Notes: generated from the letters alone by a model not told the origin. A stretch of DNA of 45,954 nucleotides from Promethearchaeota archaeon (GCA_013375475.1 JABXKD010000023.1:1-45954); one strand, 5' to 3'. Shown: positions 26,298-35,462, counted from the stretch's first letter. Numbers and translations: made by a program.

Positions 26298-26882
26298 TTA
26301 GAATTCAAATAATCTAGTGATTAACGCCACAATAACAAAGAGTACAACCAGGATCGGGATCATGAAGACGAGAAACATGTAGGATCCCTTAATCATTTCC
26401 CTTCTGAACGATTTAAGTCCTTTTTCCCAGTCTTTTTTTGTTTTTTCTTGCCAATTTTTTACGTCTTCGCTTATCTTTAGCTTTCTAACTTCCCATTGTT
26501 CTTTAGTCTCGATTTGTCTTTTCTCTAAATCTACTTCCCATTCTTTAAGATTTTTATCCCATGATTCTTGATTTTTTTTGAAGAACTCGGTCATTTTTTC
26601 AAAGTCATTTTCCCACGCATTTGTATTTTCCTTGTGTGTCTTCTCTAACTCAGCCCCCCATTCTTTGAGTTTGGCATCCCAATTTTCCTTAGCACTTTTA
26701 AAGAATTGATCAATCTTTTCTTGGTTTTGATTCCATAATTCTTTATTTTTTTTGGTGTTCTCTTCAAAACTCTTTTGAAATCTATGGTATCCTACTGTAA
26801 TATTAGAAATAAAATCGTTCCAACCTTTTAATAATAAGTTTTCCTTGGGTTTGCTTTGTTCGGTTTCTTCTTTTTCAGACAT
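26298..26882 (-). CDS. Tail-anchored amphipathic-helix protein with tandem 40-residue Trp repeats
   Basis: The 194-residue product is almost entirely charged helix with ten tryptophans and ends with one membrane segment (about 167-190) and a four-residue tail. Trp50, Trp68 and Trp75 recur exactly 40 residues later at Trp90, Trp108 and Trp115. Trp90 in turn recurs at Trp130. Residues 50-89 and 90-129 thus form two full tandem repeats, sharing QFF/EFF, NWD/SWD, LKEW and LEK at the same places, and a degenerate third repeat follows. No family is recognised. A membrane-attached helical rod, with Trp residues gripping a lipid surface or partner, is inferred. Confidence 0.65.
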   Translation of the reverse strand: MSEKEETEQSKPKENLLLKGWNDFISNITVGYHRFQKSFEENTKKNKELWNQNQEKIDQFFKSAKENWDAKLKEWGAELEKTHKENTNAWENDFEKMTEFFKKNQESWDKNLKEWEVDLEKRQIETKEQWEVRKLKISEDVKNWQEKTKKDWEKGLKSFRREMIKGSYMFLVFMIPILVVLFVIVALITRLFEF

Positions 26883-27067
26883 AAGATTCTGAACTTTTTT
26901 TTGATAGCTTATATTAGTTTATATATCATTAGTTCTATTTAAATTCATTATTTGGATTGTCTATTGAGTTATATTACTCCAATTATGTTAAATTCTTAAA
27001 AGGTTAATAAAAAGGGAGTAAAATCAGCTTAAAAACTTTTATTCGATAAAGAATTACATTTAATATC

Positions 27068-28447
27068 ATGGAATTTGAAGTTCTAAAAAAAACTCCTCTC
27101 TATAATGCCTTATCAGAGCAAGGAAAACGAATTTTTTTACCTCAAGGTATTTATCATTGGTCAGGAAGGGCAAAAAAGGAAGCTGAAATTAATGGTACTT
27201 TAGGATCTGCTTTTGGATACGAGAAAGATTTTATAGAAGGAGGTACATCTGAATGGGTTCCTCTTTATTTAGAAGATATTAAAAATTATACAAAACTTAG
27301 CGTAAATGAAGTCGTACCATATTCTCAGGTTACTGGCCTTGAAGGTTTAAGATCAGTATGGAAAAAATGGTTGATTAAAAAATCATTATACAATAAGGAT
27401 TCTGAACTAGAAAAACTTAATAAGCTTGATAAACTTACAACTACTCCGGTGGTTACTGCGGGATTAACAAATGGGATATTTTTATGCTGTTCCTTGTTCT
27501 TAAATCCAAGAGAATTCATTATATCTCCGAATAAAAGATGGGGGAACTATGATAACATCATTGAGAAATTGCTCGGAGCTAAAATTAAATCCTTTGAATT
27601 TTTCATTGAAGAGAAATTCAACATTCAAGGGATGAAAGAAGCTATTTACGAAGTTTCTAAGAGTCAAGAAAAAATAGTCCTAATTTTAGGGTTCCCTAAT
27701 AATCCTACGGGCTATGTTCCTAACGAGGAAGAAATGGAAGAGATAGTTACTATGTTAAAAGAAACTCAAAAAAATCTTTCTAAACCAATTATTGTGTTAG
27801 TTGATGACGCATACGAACCATATATTTTTTCTAAGGATGCAATAAAAAGCTCCATTTTTTACACCCTACACGAGATAGAGGAAGAGGTAATTCCAATTAA
27901 GCTAGATGGAATAACTAAAGAAATGTTACTGTATGGAGGACGAATAGGATTCATTACGATTGGGTTAAAACCACACTGGGTTAGTAACGATGAGGAACTC
28001 ATGGCTTTAAAATCTGAATTGAACAATAAATTATCGGGGTTAGTGAGAACTACGATTTCAAATTCTAATCATTTTTATCAAGCGCTTGTAATAAAACTCT
28101 TTAAGGATGTTGGTATGGAGGGATTGATTCAAAAACGAAATAAAATTAAAAATCTCCTTAAAGATAGATATGAAAAAATTAACGAAGAACTTAGAAAGAT
28201 TGATAATTCCAACATTTCAGTAGATCCAAACGCGGGAGGTTTCTTCGTCTTTGTAAATCTAAACCCAAATAAAATTAGCGCGAACCAGTTTGCAGATCAC
28301 TTATTAAGAAAATATAAAGTAGGAGTTATCCCCATTGAAAAACCCAATAATAACATAAACGGAATCAGAATCGCCTACTGTTCAATAGATTTAACAAAAA
28401 TTCCCGAGTTCGTTAATCGATTTAATCAAGCGTTAGATGATTTCTGA
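27068..28447 (+). CDS. PLP-dependent aminotransferase, class I/II
   Basis: This 459-residue fold-type I protein has VTAGLTNGIFL (cofactor phosphate region), GFPNNPTGY (the N-P-T-G motif), VDDAYEPY (the Asp binding the pyridine N and the Tyr) and a likely Schiff-base lysine in DGITKEMLLYGGRIG. The C-terminal Arg in GIRIAYC binds the substrate carboxylate. The lysine motif, G-I-T-K rather than the common S-x-S-K, is divergent. The amino donor and acceptor cannot be told from sequence. Confidence 0.82.
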   Translation: MEFEVLKKTPLYNALSEQGKRIFLPQGIYHWSGRAKKEAEINGTLGSAFGYEKDFIEGGTSEWVPLYLEDIKNYTKLSVNEVVPYSQVTGLEGLRSVWKKWLIKKSLYNKDSELEKLNKLDKLTTTPVVTAGLTNGIFLCCSLFLNPREFIISPNKRWGNYDNIIEKLLGAKIKSFEFFIEEKFNIQGMKEAIYEVSKSQEKIVLILGFPNNPTGYVPNEEEMEEIVTMLKETQKNLSKPIIVLVDDAYEPYIFSKDAIKSSIFYTLHEIEEEVIPIKLDGITKEMLLYGGRIGFITIGLKPHWVSNDEELMALKSELNNKLSGLVRTTISNSNHFYQALVIKLFKDVGMEGLIQKRNKIKNLLKDRYEKINEELRKIDNSNISVDPNAGGFFVFVNLNPNKISANQFADHLLRKYKVGVIPIEKPNNNINGIRIAYCSIDLTKIPEFVNRFNQALDDF

Positions 28448-28513
28448 GTAAAGTAAGATATTTTCTTGGTATTATCCATTTACATTTTATTTGTTTTTGC
28501 ATGCAATTAAAAA

Positions 28514-28531
28514 GCATTATTTTTATAATGC
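28514..28531. repeat. Inverted repeat upstream of the gelsolin gene
   Basis: GCATTAT-TTTT-ATAATGC is a perfect 7-bp inverted repeat with a four-base centre, 34 bases before the gelsolin ATG and overlapping an A/T-rich promoter-like run (TTTATAATGCATTAAATAAA). It could be an operator for the gelsolin gene. Confidence 0.35.
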
Positions 28532-28564
28532 ATTAAATAAAAACATTTATTTGAGGAATATCTT

Positions 28565-29581
28565 ATGAAACTATTTTTAGTCGATCAAGGTAATTTAAAA
28601 GAAATTTCAAAACCAGTATTCTCTATGGGAGATGTATACATAGTCGACGACAATAGAACCATTTATGTCTGGATAGGAAGCAAGGCTTCAATTGATGAAA
28701 AAACTGCAGGAGCTGCACAGGCACGAACCCTTGACCAACAAAGAGGTGGGGCTGCGAAGATAATTACTGTTGACGAAAATCAAGAACCTAATGAATTTTT
28801 AAAAATAATTAGTCTTATGGGTGCCATGAAAGTTGTTGAGAAAAATATAGCAAAAACTCTTCTTAAAGACGTATCTACAGGGGATTGGGCAGGATTTGAA
28901 GAGTGGAAAAATATTCTATATCGTGTTTCAGCAGAAGAATTTGAAGGTATCAACGCAATGAAAATGATTCAAGTTCCTTTTGTGAAAGATTCATTAGAAT
29001 CAGAAGATTGTTATGTTGCTGATTTAGGCAATAAGGTATACATTTGGCAAGGAAGAACATGTAATGTCAAAGAAAAAGTAAAAGCAGGTCAATGGGCAAG
29101 AAATATTGATGCTGAGAGAGCAGGTTCCCAAAATGAACGAATATTTGAAGAAGGGGATGATTCTGAGTTCCTCGCAGCGCTAGAGAGAGGTGTAGATTAT
29201 AAAGAATCTGATGCCGTTCAATTAAGGGCTGAATCCGTATTAGAACCTGAAACAGAAGCAGATAGAGCAGCAGCAAAGATTCAACCTGAATTTAAGTCGG
29301 AAGTAAGAGAGGTTACACCGGAAGAAATTAGAGCAGACATTGCCCAAATTAAGGACGTAAGTGCATCGAGTGCCGGACCAGGTATCCCTGGTCAAGTGGA
29401 TGATTCTATCCTAACTGTTGAAAAACCTGAAGGCCGTAGAAGATGCCCTAAATGTGGAATGGAAGATAAAACGATGATTCATGAGAGCGTTGATAAAAGC
29501 AATATAATTCTCGATTACCCCCGCGTTTACGGAAAGATGTATCATTGTGGGGCATGTGCTGCAGATTGGAGGGAAAAATAA
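28565..29581 (+). CDS. Two-domain gelsolin fused to a C-terminal zinc ribbon
   Basis: Residues about 1-105 and 110-215 are two gelsolin/villin domains. The first has IYVWIGSKASIDEKTAGAAQ and the second has VYIWQGRTCNVKEKVKAGQW, the conserved strand and long-helix pattern of the fold. After an acidic linker (about 220-288) comes a zinc ribbon with Cys294-x2-Cys297 and Cys328-x2-Cys331. Two-domain gelsolins from Asgard archaea have been shown to act on actin filaments. The fused zinc ribbon is the unusual part, and it closely resembles the ribbon of the small protein at 32373-32708. GAGGAATA precedes the ATG as a ribosome site. Confidence 0.88.
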   Translation: MKLFLVDQGNLKEISKPVFSMGDVYIVDDNRTIYVWIGSKASIDEKTAGAAQARTLDQQRGGAAKIITVDENQEPNEFLKIISLMGAMKVVEKNIAKTLLKDVSTGDWAGFEEWKNILYRVSAEEFEGINAMKMIQVPFVKDSLESEDCYVADLGNKVYIWQGRTCNVKEKVKAGQWARNIDAERAGSQNERIFEEGDDSEFLAALERGVDYKESDAVQLRAESVLEPETEADRAAAKIQPEFKSEVREVTPEEIRADIAQIKDVSASSAGPGIPGQVDDSILTVEKPEGRRRCPKCGMEDKTMIHESVDKSNIILDYPRVYGKMYHCGACAADWREK

Positions 29582-29647
29582 CCCCCAAATTAAAAATAAA
29601 CAATTTTTTTATCTTTTTTTAAATTTTAATCAAGAGTTTTGGAAATC

Positions 29648-30925
29648 TTAAGTATTTTTAATATCTCTACGCAAGATTTTAATTTTTTTCTTTAACTCAA
29701 TAAGTTCTTTTTCCTTATCTTCGAGGTGAGATTCTGCTTTCAGTTTTTCATCTTTTATATTTTGCATTTCTGTCAATATCCTGTCTTCAATTTGTTCAGA
29801 TTCAAATATTTTGTTTTTCAATGCCTCTTCTTTTTCTCTCATTTCTTTTATTTCGGTAACTTGTTCATCAACAACATTTCTTAAATTCATTATTTGTAAT
29901 TCAAGTTTTCCAGAAACATTACCGGATTTTTCCTGGGATTCTTCCAATCTTGCCTGAATTTGATTGATAAATTCTTCGTTTGTTAGATTTTTTTGAGTTA
30001 ACTTTTCAATCTCTATTACTAAATTTTTAATCCGCTCTTCCTTTTTAGATAAATCTTTTTTAACTAAGCTGAATGTTTCTAATTTCTGTTGCAATTCTTT
30101 CACTGATTGAACATACGATTGTTGAGAGCTTTCAAGTTTAAAAATCTCTTTTTCTTTATCTGTAATGATTTCATCTTTCTTTTCGAGTAGAACCTGAATT
30201 TTTTCAAATTTGGATTTTTGGACAGTATCATTCTCTAAATATTGAATTTGTTCCATTAATTCTTTAATTTTTTCGTCTTTTTCTTGTAGTCTCCCAACTA
30301 GCCCGGTGTTAGTTAATTGTTCAGACTTTACTTGTTCTAAATTTGCGTTGAGATCTTCTATTATTTGAGTTTTTTCAGTAATAACTTTATTCAAATTATC
30401 AGTATTATTTTTTTGGTCTTGAATGATTTGATTTTTTTCTTTAGCAGCAAATTCGAACTCTTCAATCTGTTTGCTTATATCTATTAATTGAGATTGTAAA
30501 GATTCAACCTCTTTTTCTTTAATCTCAATTGATTTGCTTACTTCTAAATCTACTACATTCGTTTCGTTCAGAAATTCAATCTTCGACTCAAGATCGTTAA
30601 TAGAATTATCTTTTTCAATAATCTTCTGCAGTAAATCTTCTATTGTAGCATTATTTTCTTTTGCTAATTGAATAGATTTTTCTTTATCCTGGTGAAAAGT
30701 TTCGGAGATGGCTTTAAGACTATCATGCTCTTCCTTAAGCGTGTTTATTTCGTCAGTTAGTTGTTTATTTTGTTCAATAAAGAAATTTAATTGTTCCCTT
30801 ATTTTGTCTTCTTCAGAAGTTGGAATCTCCTCTTCATCCTCTTTCTCTTCTATCCAACCAAGAGAACTTAACGCATCTACCATAGATGTGTCTTCTTCTT
30901 TTTTATCCCTCTGTTCCTCTGACAT
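29648..30925 (-). CDS. Long coiled-coil protein
   Basis: Of 425 residues, about 45-425 are continuous heptad-type helix rich in Glu, Lys, Gln and Ile/Leu, like a tropomyosin or SMC arm, without any ATPase head or membrane segment. The short N-terminus (DALSSLGWIEEK) contains the only tryptophan. It converges on the gelsolin gene. A structural or cytoskeletal role is possible but is only inferred, and no family can be assigned because coiled coils match non-specifically. Confidence 0.6.
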   Translation of the reverse strand: MSEEQRDKKEEDTSMVDALSSLGWIEEKEDEEEIPTSEEDKIREQLNFFIEQNKQLTDEINTLKEEHDSLKAISETFHQDKEKSIQLAKENNATIEDLLQKIIEKDNSINDLESKIEFLNETNVVDLEVSKSIEIKEKEVESLQSQLIDISKQIEEFEFAAKEKNQIIQDQKNNTDNLNKVITEKTQIIEDLNANLEQVKSEQLTNTGLVGRLQEKDEKIKELMEQIQYLENDTVQKSKFEKIQVLLEKKDEIITDKEKEIFKLESSQQSYVQSVKELQQKLETFSLVKKDLSKKEERIKNLVIEIEKLTQKNLTNEEFINQIQARLEESQEKSGNVSGKLELQIMNLRNVVDEQVTEIKEMREKEEALKNKIFESEQIEDRILTEMQNIKDEKLKAESHLEDKEKELIELKKKIKILRRDIKNT

Positions 30926-31044
30926 AATATTATAAAATCAATAATCGTATTTATTTTAATCTAAACTATGTTGTACGCGGTTTAAAAATTGCTTTTAGTT
31001 ATTAACTCCACCTTTTAAAAAAAAAGTATTTGTCTTTAATAATA

Positions 31045-31536
31045 TTAGTATTCTTTCGTAAATACATACTTTCTGTCTAAAAAGAATTTAGTTATGTATC
31101 CAATAGGAAGAGCGACTATGATACTTATTTCTAAAGGCGCATTGAAAAAATTAGTAAAGAGGAATTGGATTCCAATGTTTTCAATTGTAGTTAAAATAGC
31201 AAATCCAAAGTATTTCAAAAACTCTTGTGATGTTTCTTTAATCTTTAAGCTCGATTTCTTAAAGACTATGCATTTATCTAAAAAGAACTTAATAATATAA
31301 GTGATTCCAACAGCCGCTATTGAACCAATCAGTTCAGGCATATCAACATTAATTGTAGAACAGTATAAAATCTGAATAATTTCGACACTTCCAAGATTAC
31401 CACAGATATAGGGAGCTATAACCAGCTCATTAATTTTTTGGATAACATAGTTTAAAACAATCATACAAATAGCAAATAGCAAATATAAAAGCATCTGCTT
31501 TTTAATGTTATTTTGTTCTTCCATATGTCTATTCAT
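31045..31536 (-). CDS. GtrA-family membrane protein
   Basis: This 163-residue protein has four predicted membrane helices and two copies of the GtrA signature, KFFLDKCIVFKK and KFFLDRKYVF, after helices 2 and 4. GtrA/DPMS-type proteins are thought to move polyprenyl-linked sugars across the membrane or to stabilise glycosyltransferases. No glycosyltransferase lies in the window. Confidence 0.78.
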   Translation of the reverse strand: MNRHMEEQNNIKKQMLLYLLFAICMIVLNYVIQKINELVIAPYICGNLGSVEIIQILYCSTINVDMPELIGSIAAVGITYIIKFFLDKCIVFKKSSLKIKETSQEFLKYFGFAILTTIENIGIQFLFTNFFNAPLEISIIVALPIGYITKFFLDRKYVFTKEY

Positions 31537-31579
31537 TAAAAAGTAGTTAATTCAATTTAAAATTATAACTCGATTGCAT

Positions 31580-32218
31580 TCATTTTTTTATACGATCCTT
31601 CCACGAATCAGTTTTAGATCGTTCAGCTTCTTCTTCTCGTATTTCTTCAATAACTTCCTCTTGCATTGAATCGTTGGGTAGTTCCCGAGTAAACTGGAGA
31701 TATTGTTCTTGATCTTCTGTTTGAGACATTAACCCCCCTAACATTCCTCTTGACGCTCTACTGCGTTTAACTTCTTTACCAGTTAATTTTCTGTATAATC
31801 TTTTAAAACCATATAAAATTAGGCTAAATGTGATTGAAAATAAGAAGTAAATAGCGAACCAGCCAGATCCAAAGAATAAAAGATCAAATGGAAGTAGGCC
31901 AGCAAGATAGTCTGCATATACAAATCCAAGTAAAGCAAAAATCCCCCAAAATATGAGACATCTTACACAAGAAGGAATCATTTGCTTTTTTAACATTTGT
32001 TTAGATAATTCTAGTGATTCTTGCTGGAGTTCGAACATTTCTTGAGGGTTTCCAGCGAGTTTTGCAGTTCGCATTCGTTCTTGTAAGTTTTGCGATTTTT
32101 CTCTTAATTCTCTCGCAGCCTCCATGTTTATCCCTAAGATTCTATTTAAAAGCTCACTTAGGGCTACCATTGCTATTGTAATGAGCATTATTTGGATGAT
32201 AATTTCTCCGATTGCCAT
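31580..32218 (-). CDS. DUF106 protein: archaeal Oxa1/EMC3-superfamily membrane insertase
   Basis: This 212-residue protein has three membrane segments (about 5-25, 83-105 and 115-137). Between the first and second is a charged amphipathic hairpin (REKSQNLQERMRTAKLAGNP...), which is the hallmark of DUF106 proteins, the archaeal relatives of YidC, Oxa1, TMCO1 and EMC3. It probably helps insert membrane proteins, including tail-anchored ones. The cytosolic C-terminal tail is acidic and ends in a basic stretch. The window has at least two candidate tail-anchored proteins. Confidence 0.8.
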   Translation of the reverse strand: MAIGEIIIQIMLITIAMVALSELLNRILGINMEAARELREKSQNLQERMRTAKLAGNPQEMFELQQESLELSKQMLKKQMIPSCVRCLIFWGIFALLGFVYADYLAGLLPFDLLFFGSGWFAIYFLFSITFSLILYGFKRLYRKLTGKEVKRSRASRGMLGGLMSQTEDQEQYLQFTRELPNDSMQEEVIEEIREEEAERSKTDSWKDRIKK

Positions 32219-32372
32219 TAATCTATCACTAATATAGGAAAAGCATTATTTTAATTAAATTTTTTTAATTCAACTTAGCAATAAACAAGAACAGAGATAT
32301 TTGTGCAATGAGTAAATTAGTTAAGAAATAACATCGTGAAGAAATAAATAAGAAAAGAAAAAGAAATAAGAT

Positions 32373-32708
32373 TTAAGCTTCCGTTCCGCAATTTCTACAG
32401 ATGTATTTTTTGGCATGTATTTTTATCCCTGCTTGTTGGAATAGCACTTGAGATTTATCTTCTTCTGTGTTAAAGGAGGTTCCACCGCACGCCGGGCAGA
32501 CTCTTCTACCCTCGATAGGAGGTTTTTCTTTTGCTCTTTCTTCTTCTTCCTGTTTTTCAACAACGATAGAAGGCTTAACATATCCTTCTCCTGTTGGAGT
32601 TGCGGTTTTCCCCGAAGTTGTTTTTAAATTATTGGAACCTAGGAGTTTATTAAGTTTCTCGTCAATTTTCCTTAGTAGACTTAAAACCTCTTTCTCAAAT
32701 TCAGACAA
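32373..32708 (-). CDS. Small helix plus zinc-ribbon protein
   Basis: This 111-residue protein has a TTG start preceded by GAGGAG. A short amphipathic helix (residues 3-22) is followed by a flexible Thr/Glu/Lys linker and a zinc ribbon with Cys71-x2-Cys74 and Cys104-x2-Cys107. The ribbon matches that of the gelsolin at 28565-29581 in spacing (29-30 residues between the pairs) and in flanking residues: E-G-R-R-x-C-P-x-C-G, D-K-S, and K-x-Y-x-C-x-x-C. The two probably bind the same kind of partner or arose by module shuffling. Confidence 0.65.
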   Translation of the reverse strand: MSEFEKEVLSLLRKIDEKLNKLLGSNNLKTTSGKTATPTGEGYVKPSIVVEKQEEEERAKEKPPIEGRRVCPACGGTSFNTEEDKSQVLFQQAGIKIHAKKYICRNCGTEA

Positions 32709-32843
32709 TTTATTATCTCCTCTTTCTATAACATCTTGAAATGGATGTTTTTATTAAATGATCTTAATCAGATATTAAATATTTATGTGAAAAATTATAA
32801 ACCAGACCACTTTAGAAAAGTGTTAAAATAGAAGAGCTAAATT

Positions 32844-33122
32844 TTATCCAACCATCGGTGCTCTTAATTTATTTTTTGGAACTGCATCAGGGTCATAGTG
32901 CTTCGCTTTATAATATGTAAATATCCCTAATCCTATTACAAATAATGATATGAAAAAATAACCAATCCAAAAAACAAGCCCTATTGCGAAGTTAACAGGG
33001 TACACAATTCCCTTTTGTTGTGTAAAAACGAAAATGCCAATAAAAGCTGTTATTGAGCAAACACTTCCGCAAATACAATCAAAGTAAATTTGTATCCTCT
33101 CGGATTTAAGATCTTTATGCAT
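32844..33122 (-). CDS. Small two-helix membrane protein, unknown
   Basis: These 92 residues contain two hydrophobic segments (about 13-30 and 40-65). The N-terminus is basic and the C-terminal tail is Pro-rich (PDAVPKNKLRAPMVG). The first segment has several cysteines (CICGSVC). No family is recognised. Confidence 0.55.
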   Translation of the reverse strand: MHKDLKSERIQIYFDCICGSVCSITAFIGIFVFTQQKGIVYPVNFAIGLVFWIGYFFISLFVIGLGIFTYYKAKHYDPDAVPKNKLRAPMVG

Positions 33123-33253
33123 AATTCAAAGATTAACTAGGGTAAATACTAGATAAATAATCTCTGAAGGTTAATATAAATTTTTGTGAAAAGAAAATAT
33201 CTAAAAATGGATTTTTAGTTATGAATTCGATACAAAATTAAACTAACAAAATA

Positions 33254-33709
33254 TTAAGTTTCTCTCCTTATTCCCTCTATGGATTCAAAATAATCCAGAA
33301 TAGATGTTTTTATCTCAACAGCAGGAAAAACTAACCTCGATTTGTTAACATACTCTAAACCATCGTTCCAGCTCCATTTTGGATTTTTTTTTAAAAGCCA
33401 CGCTATAATAATACCACCACTTCGAGAAATACCCATCGCGCAATGAACTAAAACCTTTCCCTTCTCTATATGTTGATCTATGAAGGAAAGAATTTCTTTT
33501 AGATACTCGTGTGGAGGATACCATTCGTCTGGAAAACCTTTATAAAGATAATAAAATCCCAAATCCGTTGGATCATAGAAATTAACCTCCATCAAATTTA
33601 CGATAGCTGTTATTCCAATCTTTTTAAATTCCACAAAGTTTAGCCTTGGCCAATACGCTCCAATGTAGAGATTTTTATGCACTCTATAGATTCGATCCAG
33701 TTCCACCAT
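33254..33709 (-). CDS. Dual-specificity protein phosphatase
   Basis: This 151-residue protein is the minimal size for the DSP fold. The P-loop HCAMGISRSG provides the Cys90 nucleophile and Arg96. Asp61 in FPDEW is the likely general acid, preceded by a V-N-L-M strand. It dephosphorylates phosphotyrosine or phosphoserine/threonine, or possibly phosphoinositides or RNA caps as in other members. I use the ATG at 33709; the frame could extend to a TTG at 33718. Confidence 0.87.
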   Translation of the reverse strand: MVELDRIYRVHKNLYIGAYWPRLNFVEFKKIGITAIVNLMEVNFYDPTDLGFYYLYKGFPDEWYPPHEYLKEILSFIDQHIEKGKVLVHCAMGISRSGGIIIAWLLKKNPKWSWNDGLEYVNKSRLVFPAVEIKTSILDYFESIEGIRRET

Positions 33710-33761
33710 GCAACTCAAAAAGGTTTATAAGTAATAATTAAGAATCTTTCATTTAGAATAT

Positions 33762-34142
33762 TTAATTCTTGGTTAAATCTCGACTAGCAATTACATTTGA
33801 TCCTAATCCGAGAATGTTTTCTATTAAAACTTCCCCCATCTCAATTGGTGCTTTTACCTGAGTTCTCGCAATCTCGTTTAACGCTTCATTCAATTTTTCT
33901 TTGAGTATTGGCTTATCAGTTCTCACCGGGATCAAAGGTAAAAATCCATTTTCAACTCTAATTGTGGTTGTAAGGATCCTCTTGGGTTCAAAATATTCTT
34001 GTTGTGCGTATTCTAGTCCCCTTTGACAAGTATATCCTTCAAATTCTATATCGGAGCCTTTAGAAATAGCTTGTATCTGACAGCCAGTAGGACACACTAT
34101 ACACCTTATAACTTTTACAATACTTGCGCTACTTTCACTCAT
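33762..34142 (-). CDS. DUF1667 Cys-rich protein of the glycerol-3-phosphate dehydrogenase operon
   Basis: This 126-residue protein has CIVCPTGCQI near the N-terminus and a further Cys in YTCQRG, four cysteines that suit an iron-sulfur or zinc site. The family nearly always sits beside GlpA-like and FAD oxidoreductase genes, as it does here, and is taken to be an electron-transfer subunit. GAGGAG precedes the ATG, 21 bases after the upstream stop. Confidence 0.82.
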   Translation of the reverse strand: MSESSASIVKVIRCIVCPTGCQIQAISKGSDIEFEGYTCQRGLEYAQQEYFEPKRILTTTIRVENGFLPLIPVRTDKPILKEKLNEALNEIARTQVKAPIEMGEVLIENILGLGSNVIASRDLTKN

Positions 34143-34163
34143 TTTTATAATCTCCTCTAATGG

Positions 34164-35462
34164 TTAATCCTCCTCAATTAATACCTCCGGCCGAGGTACA
34201 ACTTCTATTGTTATCGATTTACAATTCGGTTGGATATTTGCTTCGTCTAGGTTTAAATTTAATTCAATCATCTCACTAGGGATAACATAAATTTTCTTTT
34301 TTTTGTAGATTACATTATTATTTTCGTCTTTAAATTGTATAAGAATCCATCTATCGGGGTACTTTACTCTAAAAGTAAAGATTATTTCTTGGGTGATATT
34401 TTGCTTATTGATTACATCTGGCTTTACATAGTTTACATTTTCCCCTGGAACACAGCGAATGATCTCTTTCTTCTTTAACTCCTTTCCATATCTCGAATTG
34501 ATGTATTCTACTGCATTTTTACCGGTTCTTTTAGCCTCGCTAGTTACCATATCCACTAGATCATGTACTTGTAACACATTTCCACAAGCAAATACCCCTT
34601 CTATAGCTGTTTCCAAATTTTCGTCTACGATCGGACCTCCATTTTTAGATAATTCCGCTCCTGCTTGTATCGTTAATTCATTTTCAGGAATGAGCCCAAC
34701 AGATAATAATAACGTATCACATTCAAAGAATTTATCTGAACCTATTATTCTGTCGAAATTTCGATCAACTTTTGAGATCGTTACTCCTTGTACTCTTTCT
34801 CTACCATGAATTTTAGTAACAGTATAATTTGTTATAAGAGGAATATCGTAGTCTTCTAAACATTGGACTTGATTTCGTAGTAACCCACTTACATAAGGTT
34901 GTATTTCTACAACAGCTTTAACTTTACAACCCTCCCAAGTCAATCTTCGAGCCATTATCATTCCAATATCTCCGCTCCCTAAGATAACAAAAGAATTACC
35001 GGGTAAATAACCTTCAATATTAACAAACCTTTGAGCTTGCCCCGCAGTGTAAACACCAGCGGGACGGAAACCAGGTATATTGATCGCCCCTCTGGTTTTT
35101 TCTCTACAGCCCATAGTTAAAATAATGGCTTTTGCTTCCACTTCAATTAATCCTTCTTTATTATTTACAGCATATACTTTTTTATCTCTAGTAATTTCAA
35201 TGACCATAGAATCTAATAAATAAGGGATTTTTAAATCGATCACCTGATTAATGAATCTTTGAACATATTCGGGACCAGTTAATTCTTCCTCAAATTCTTT
35301 TAGTCCAAATCCATTATGGATGCATTGTAAAGTAATTCCTCCTAGTTCTTTGTCTCTTTCAATAATCAGAACGTCCAATTTTGCCTTTTTGACTTCGATA
35401 GCTGCTGCTAAACCCCCCGCTCCAGCACCAATTACAACGACGTCAGCTTTGTATTTTTTCAC
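34164..35462 (-). CDS. FAD/NAD(P)-dependent oxidoreductase subunit
   Basis: This 432-residue pyridine nucleotide-disulfide-type flavoprotein has an FAD-binding VVVIGAGAGGLAAAIEV at the N-terminus, a second dinucleotide site (GNSFVILGSGDIGMIMARR) and a GVFACGN segment closing the FAD site. The last 90 or so residues form an extra beta-rich tail. The GTG start overlaps the stop of the GlpA-like gene, so expression is coupled. It probably passes electrons from the dehydrogenase to the respiratory chain or to NAD. Confidence 0.83.
   Translation of the reverse strand: MKKYKADVVVIGAGAGGLAAAIEVKKAKLDVLIIERDKELGGITLQCIHNGFGLKEFEEELTGPEYVQRFINQVIDLKIPYLLDSMVIEITRDKKVYAVNNKEGLIEVEAKAIILTMGCREKTRGAINIPGFRPAGVYTAGQAQRFVNIEGYLPGNSFVILGSGDIGMIMARRLTWEGCKVKAVVEIQPYVSGLLRNQVQCLEDYDIPLITNYTVTKIHGRERVQGVTISKVDRNFDRIIGSDKFFECDTLLLSVGLIPENELTIQAGAELSKNGGPIVDENLETAIEGVFACGNVLQVHDLVDMVTSEAKRTGKNAVEYINSRYGKELKKKEIIRCVPGENVNYVKPDVINKQNITQEIIFTFRVKYPDRWILIQFKDENNNVIYKKKKIYVIPSEMIELNLNLDEANIQPNCKSITIEVVPRPEVLIEED

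Noticed and set aside
29648..30925. Long coiled coil as an SMC or Rad50 protein
   Set aside because: No Walker A, Walker B or hinge is present. Only heptad helix is seen.
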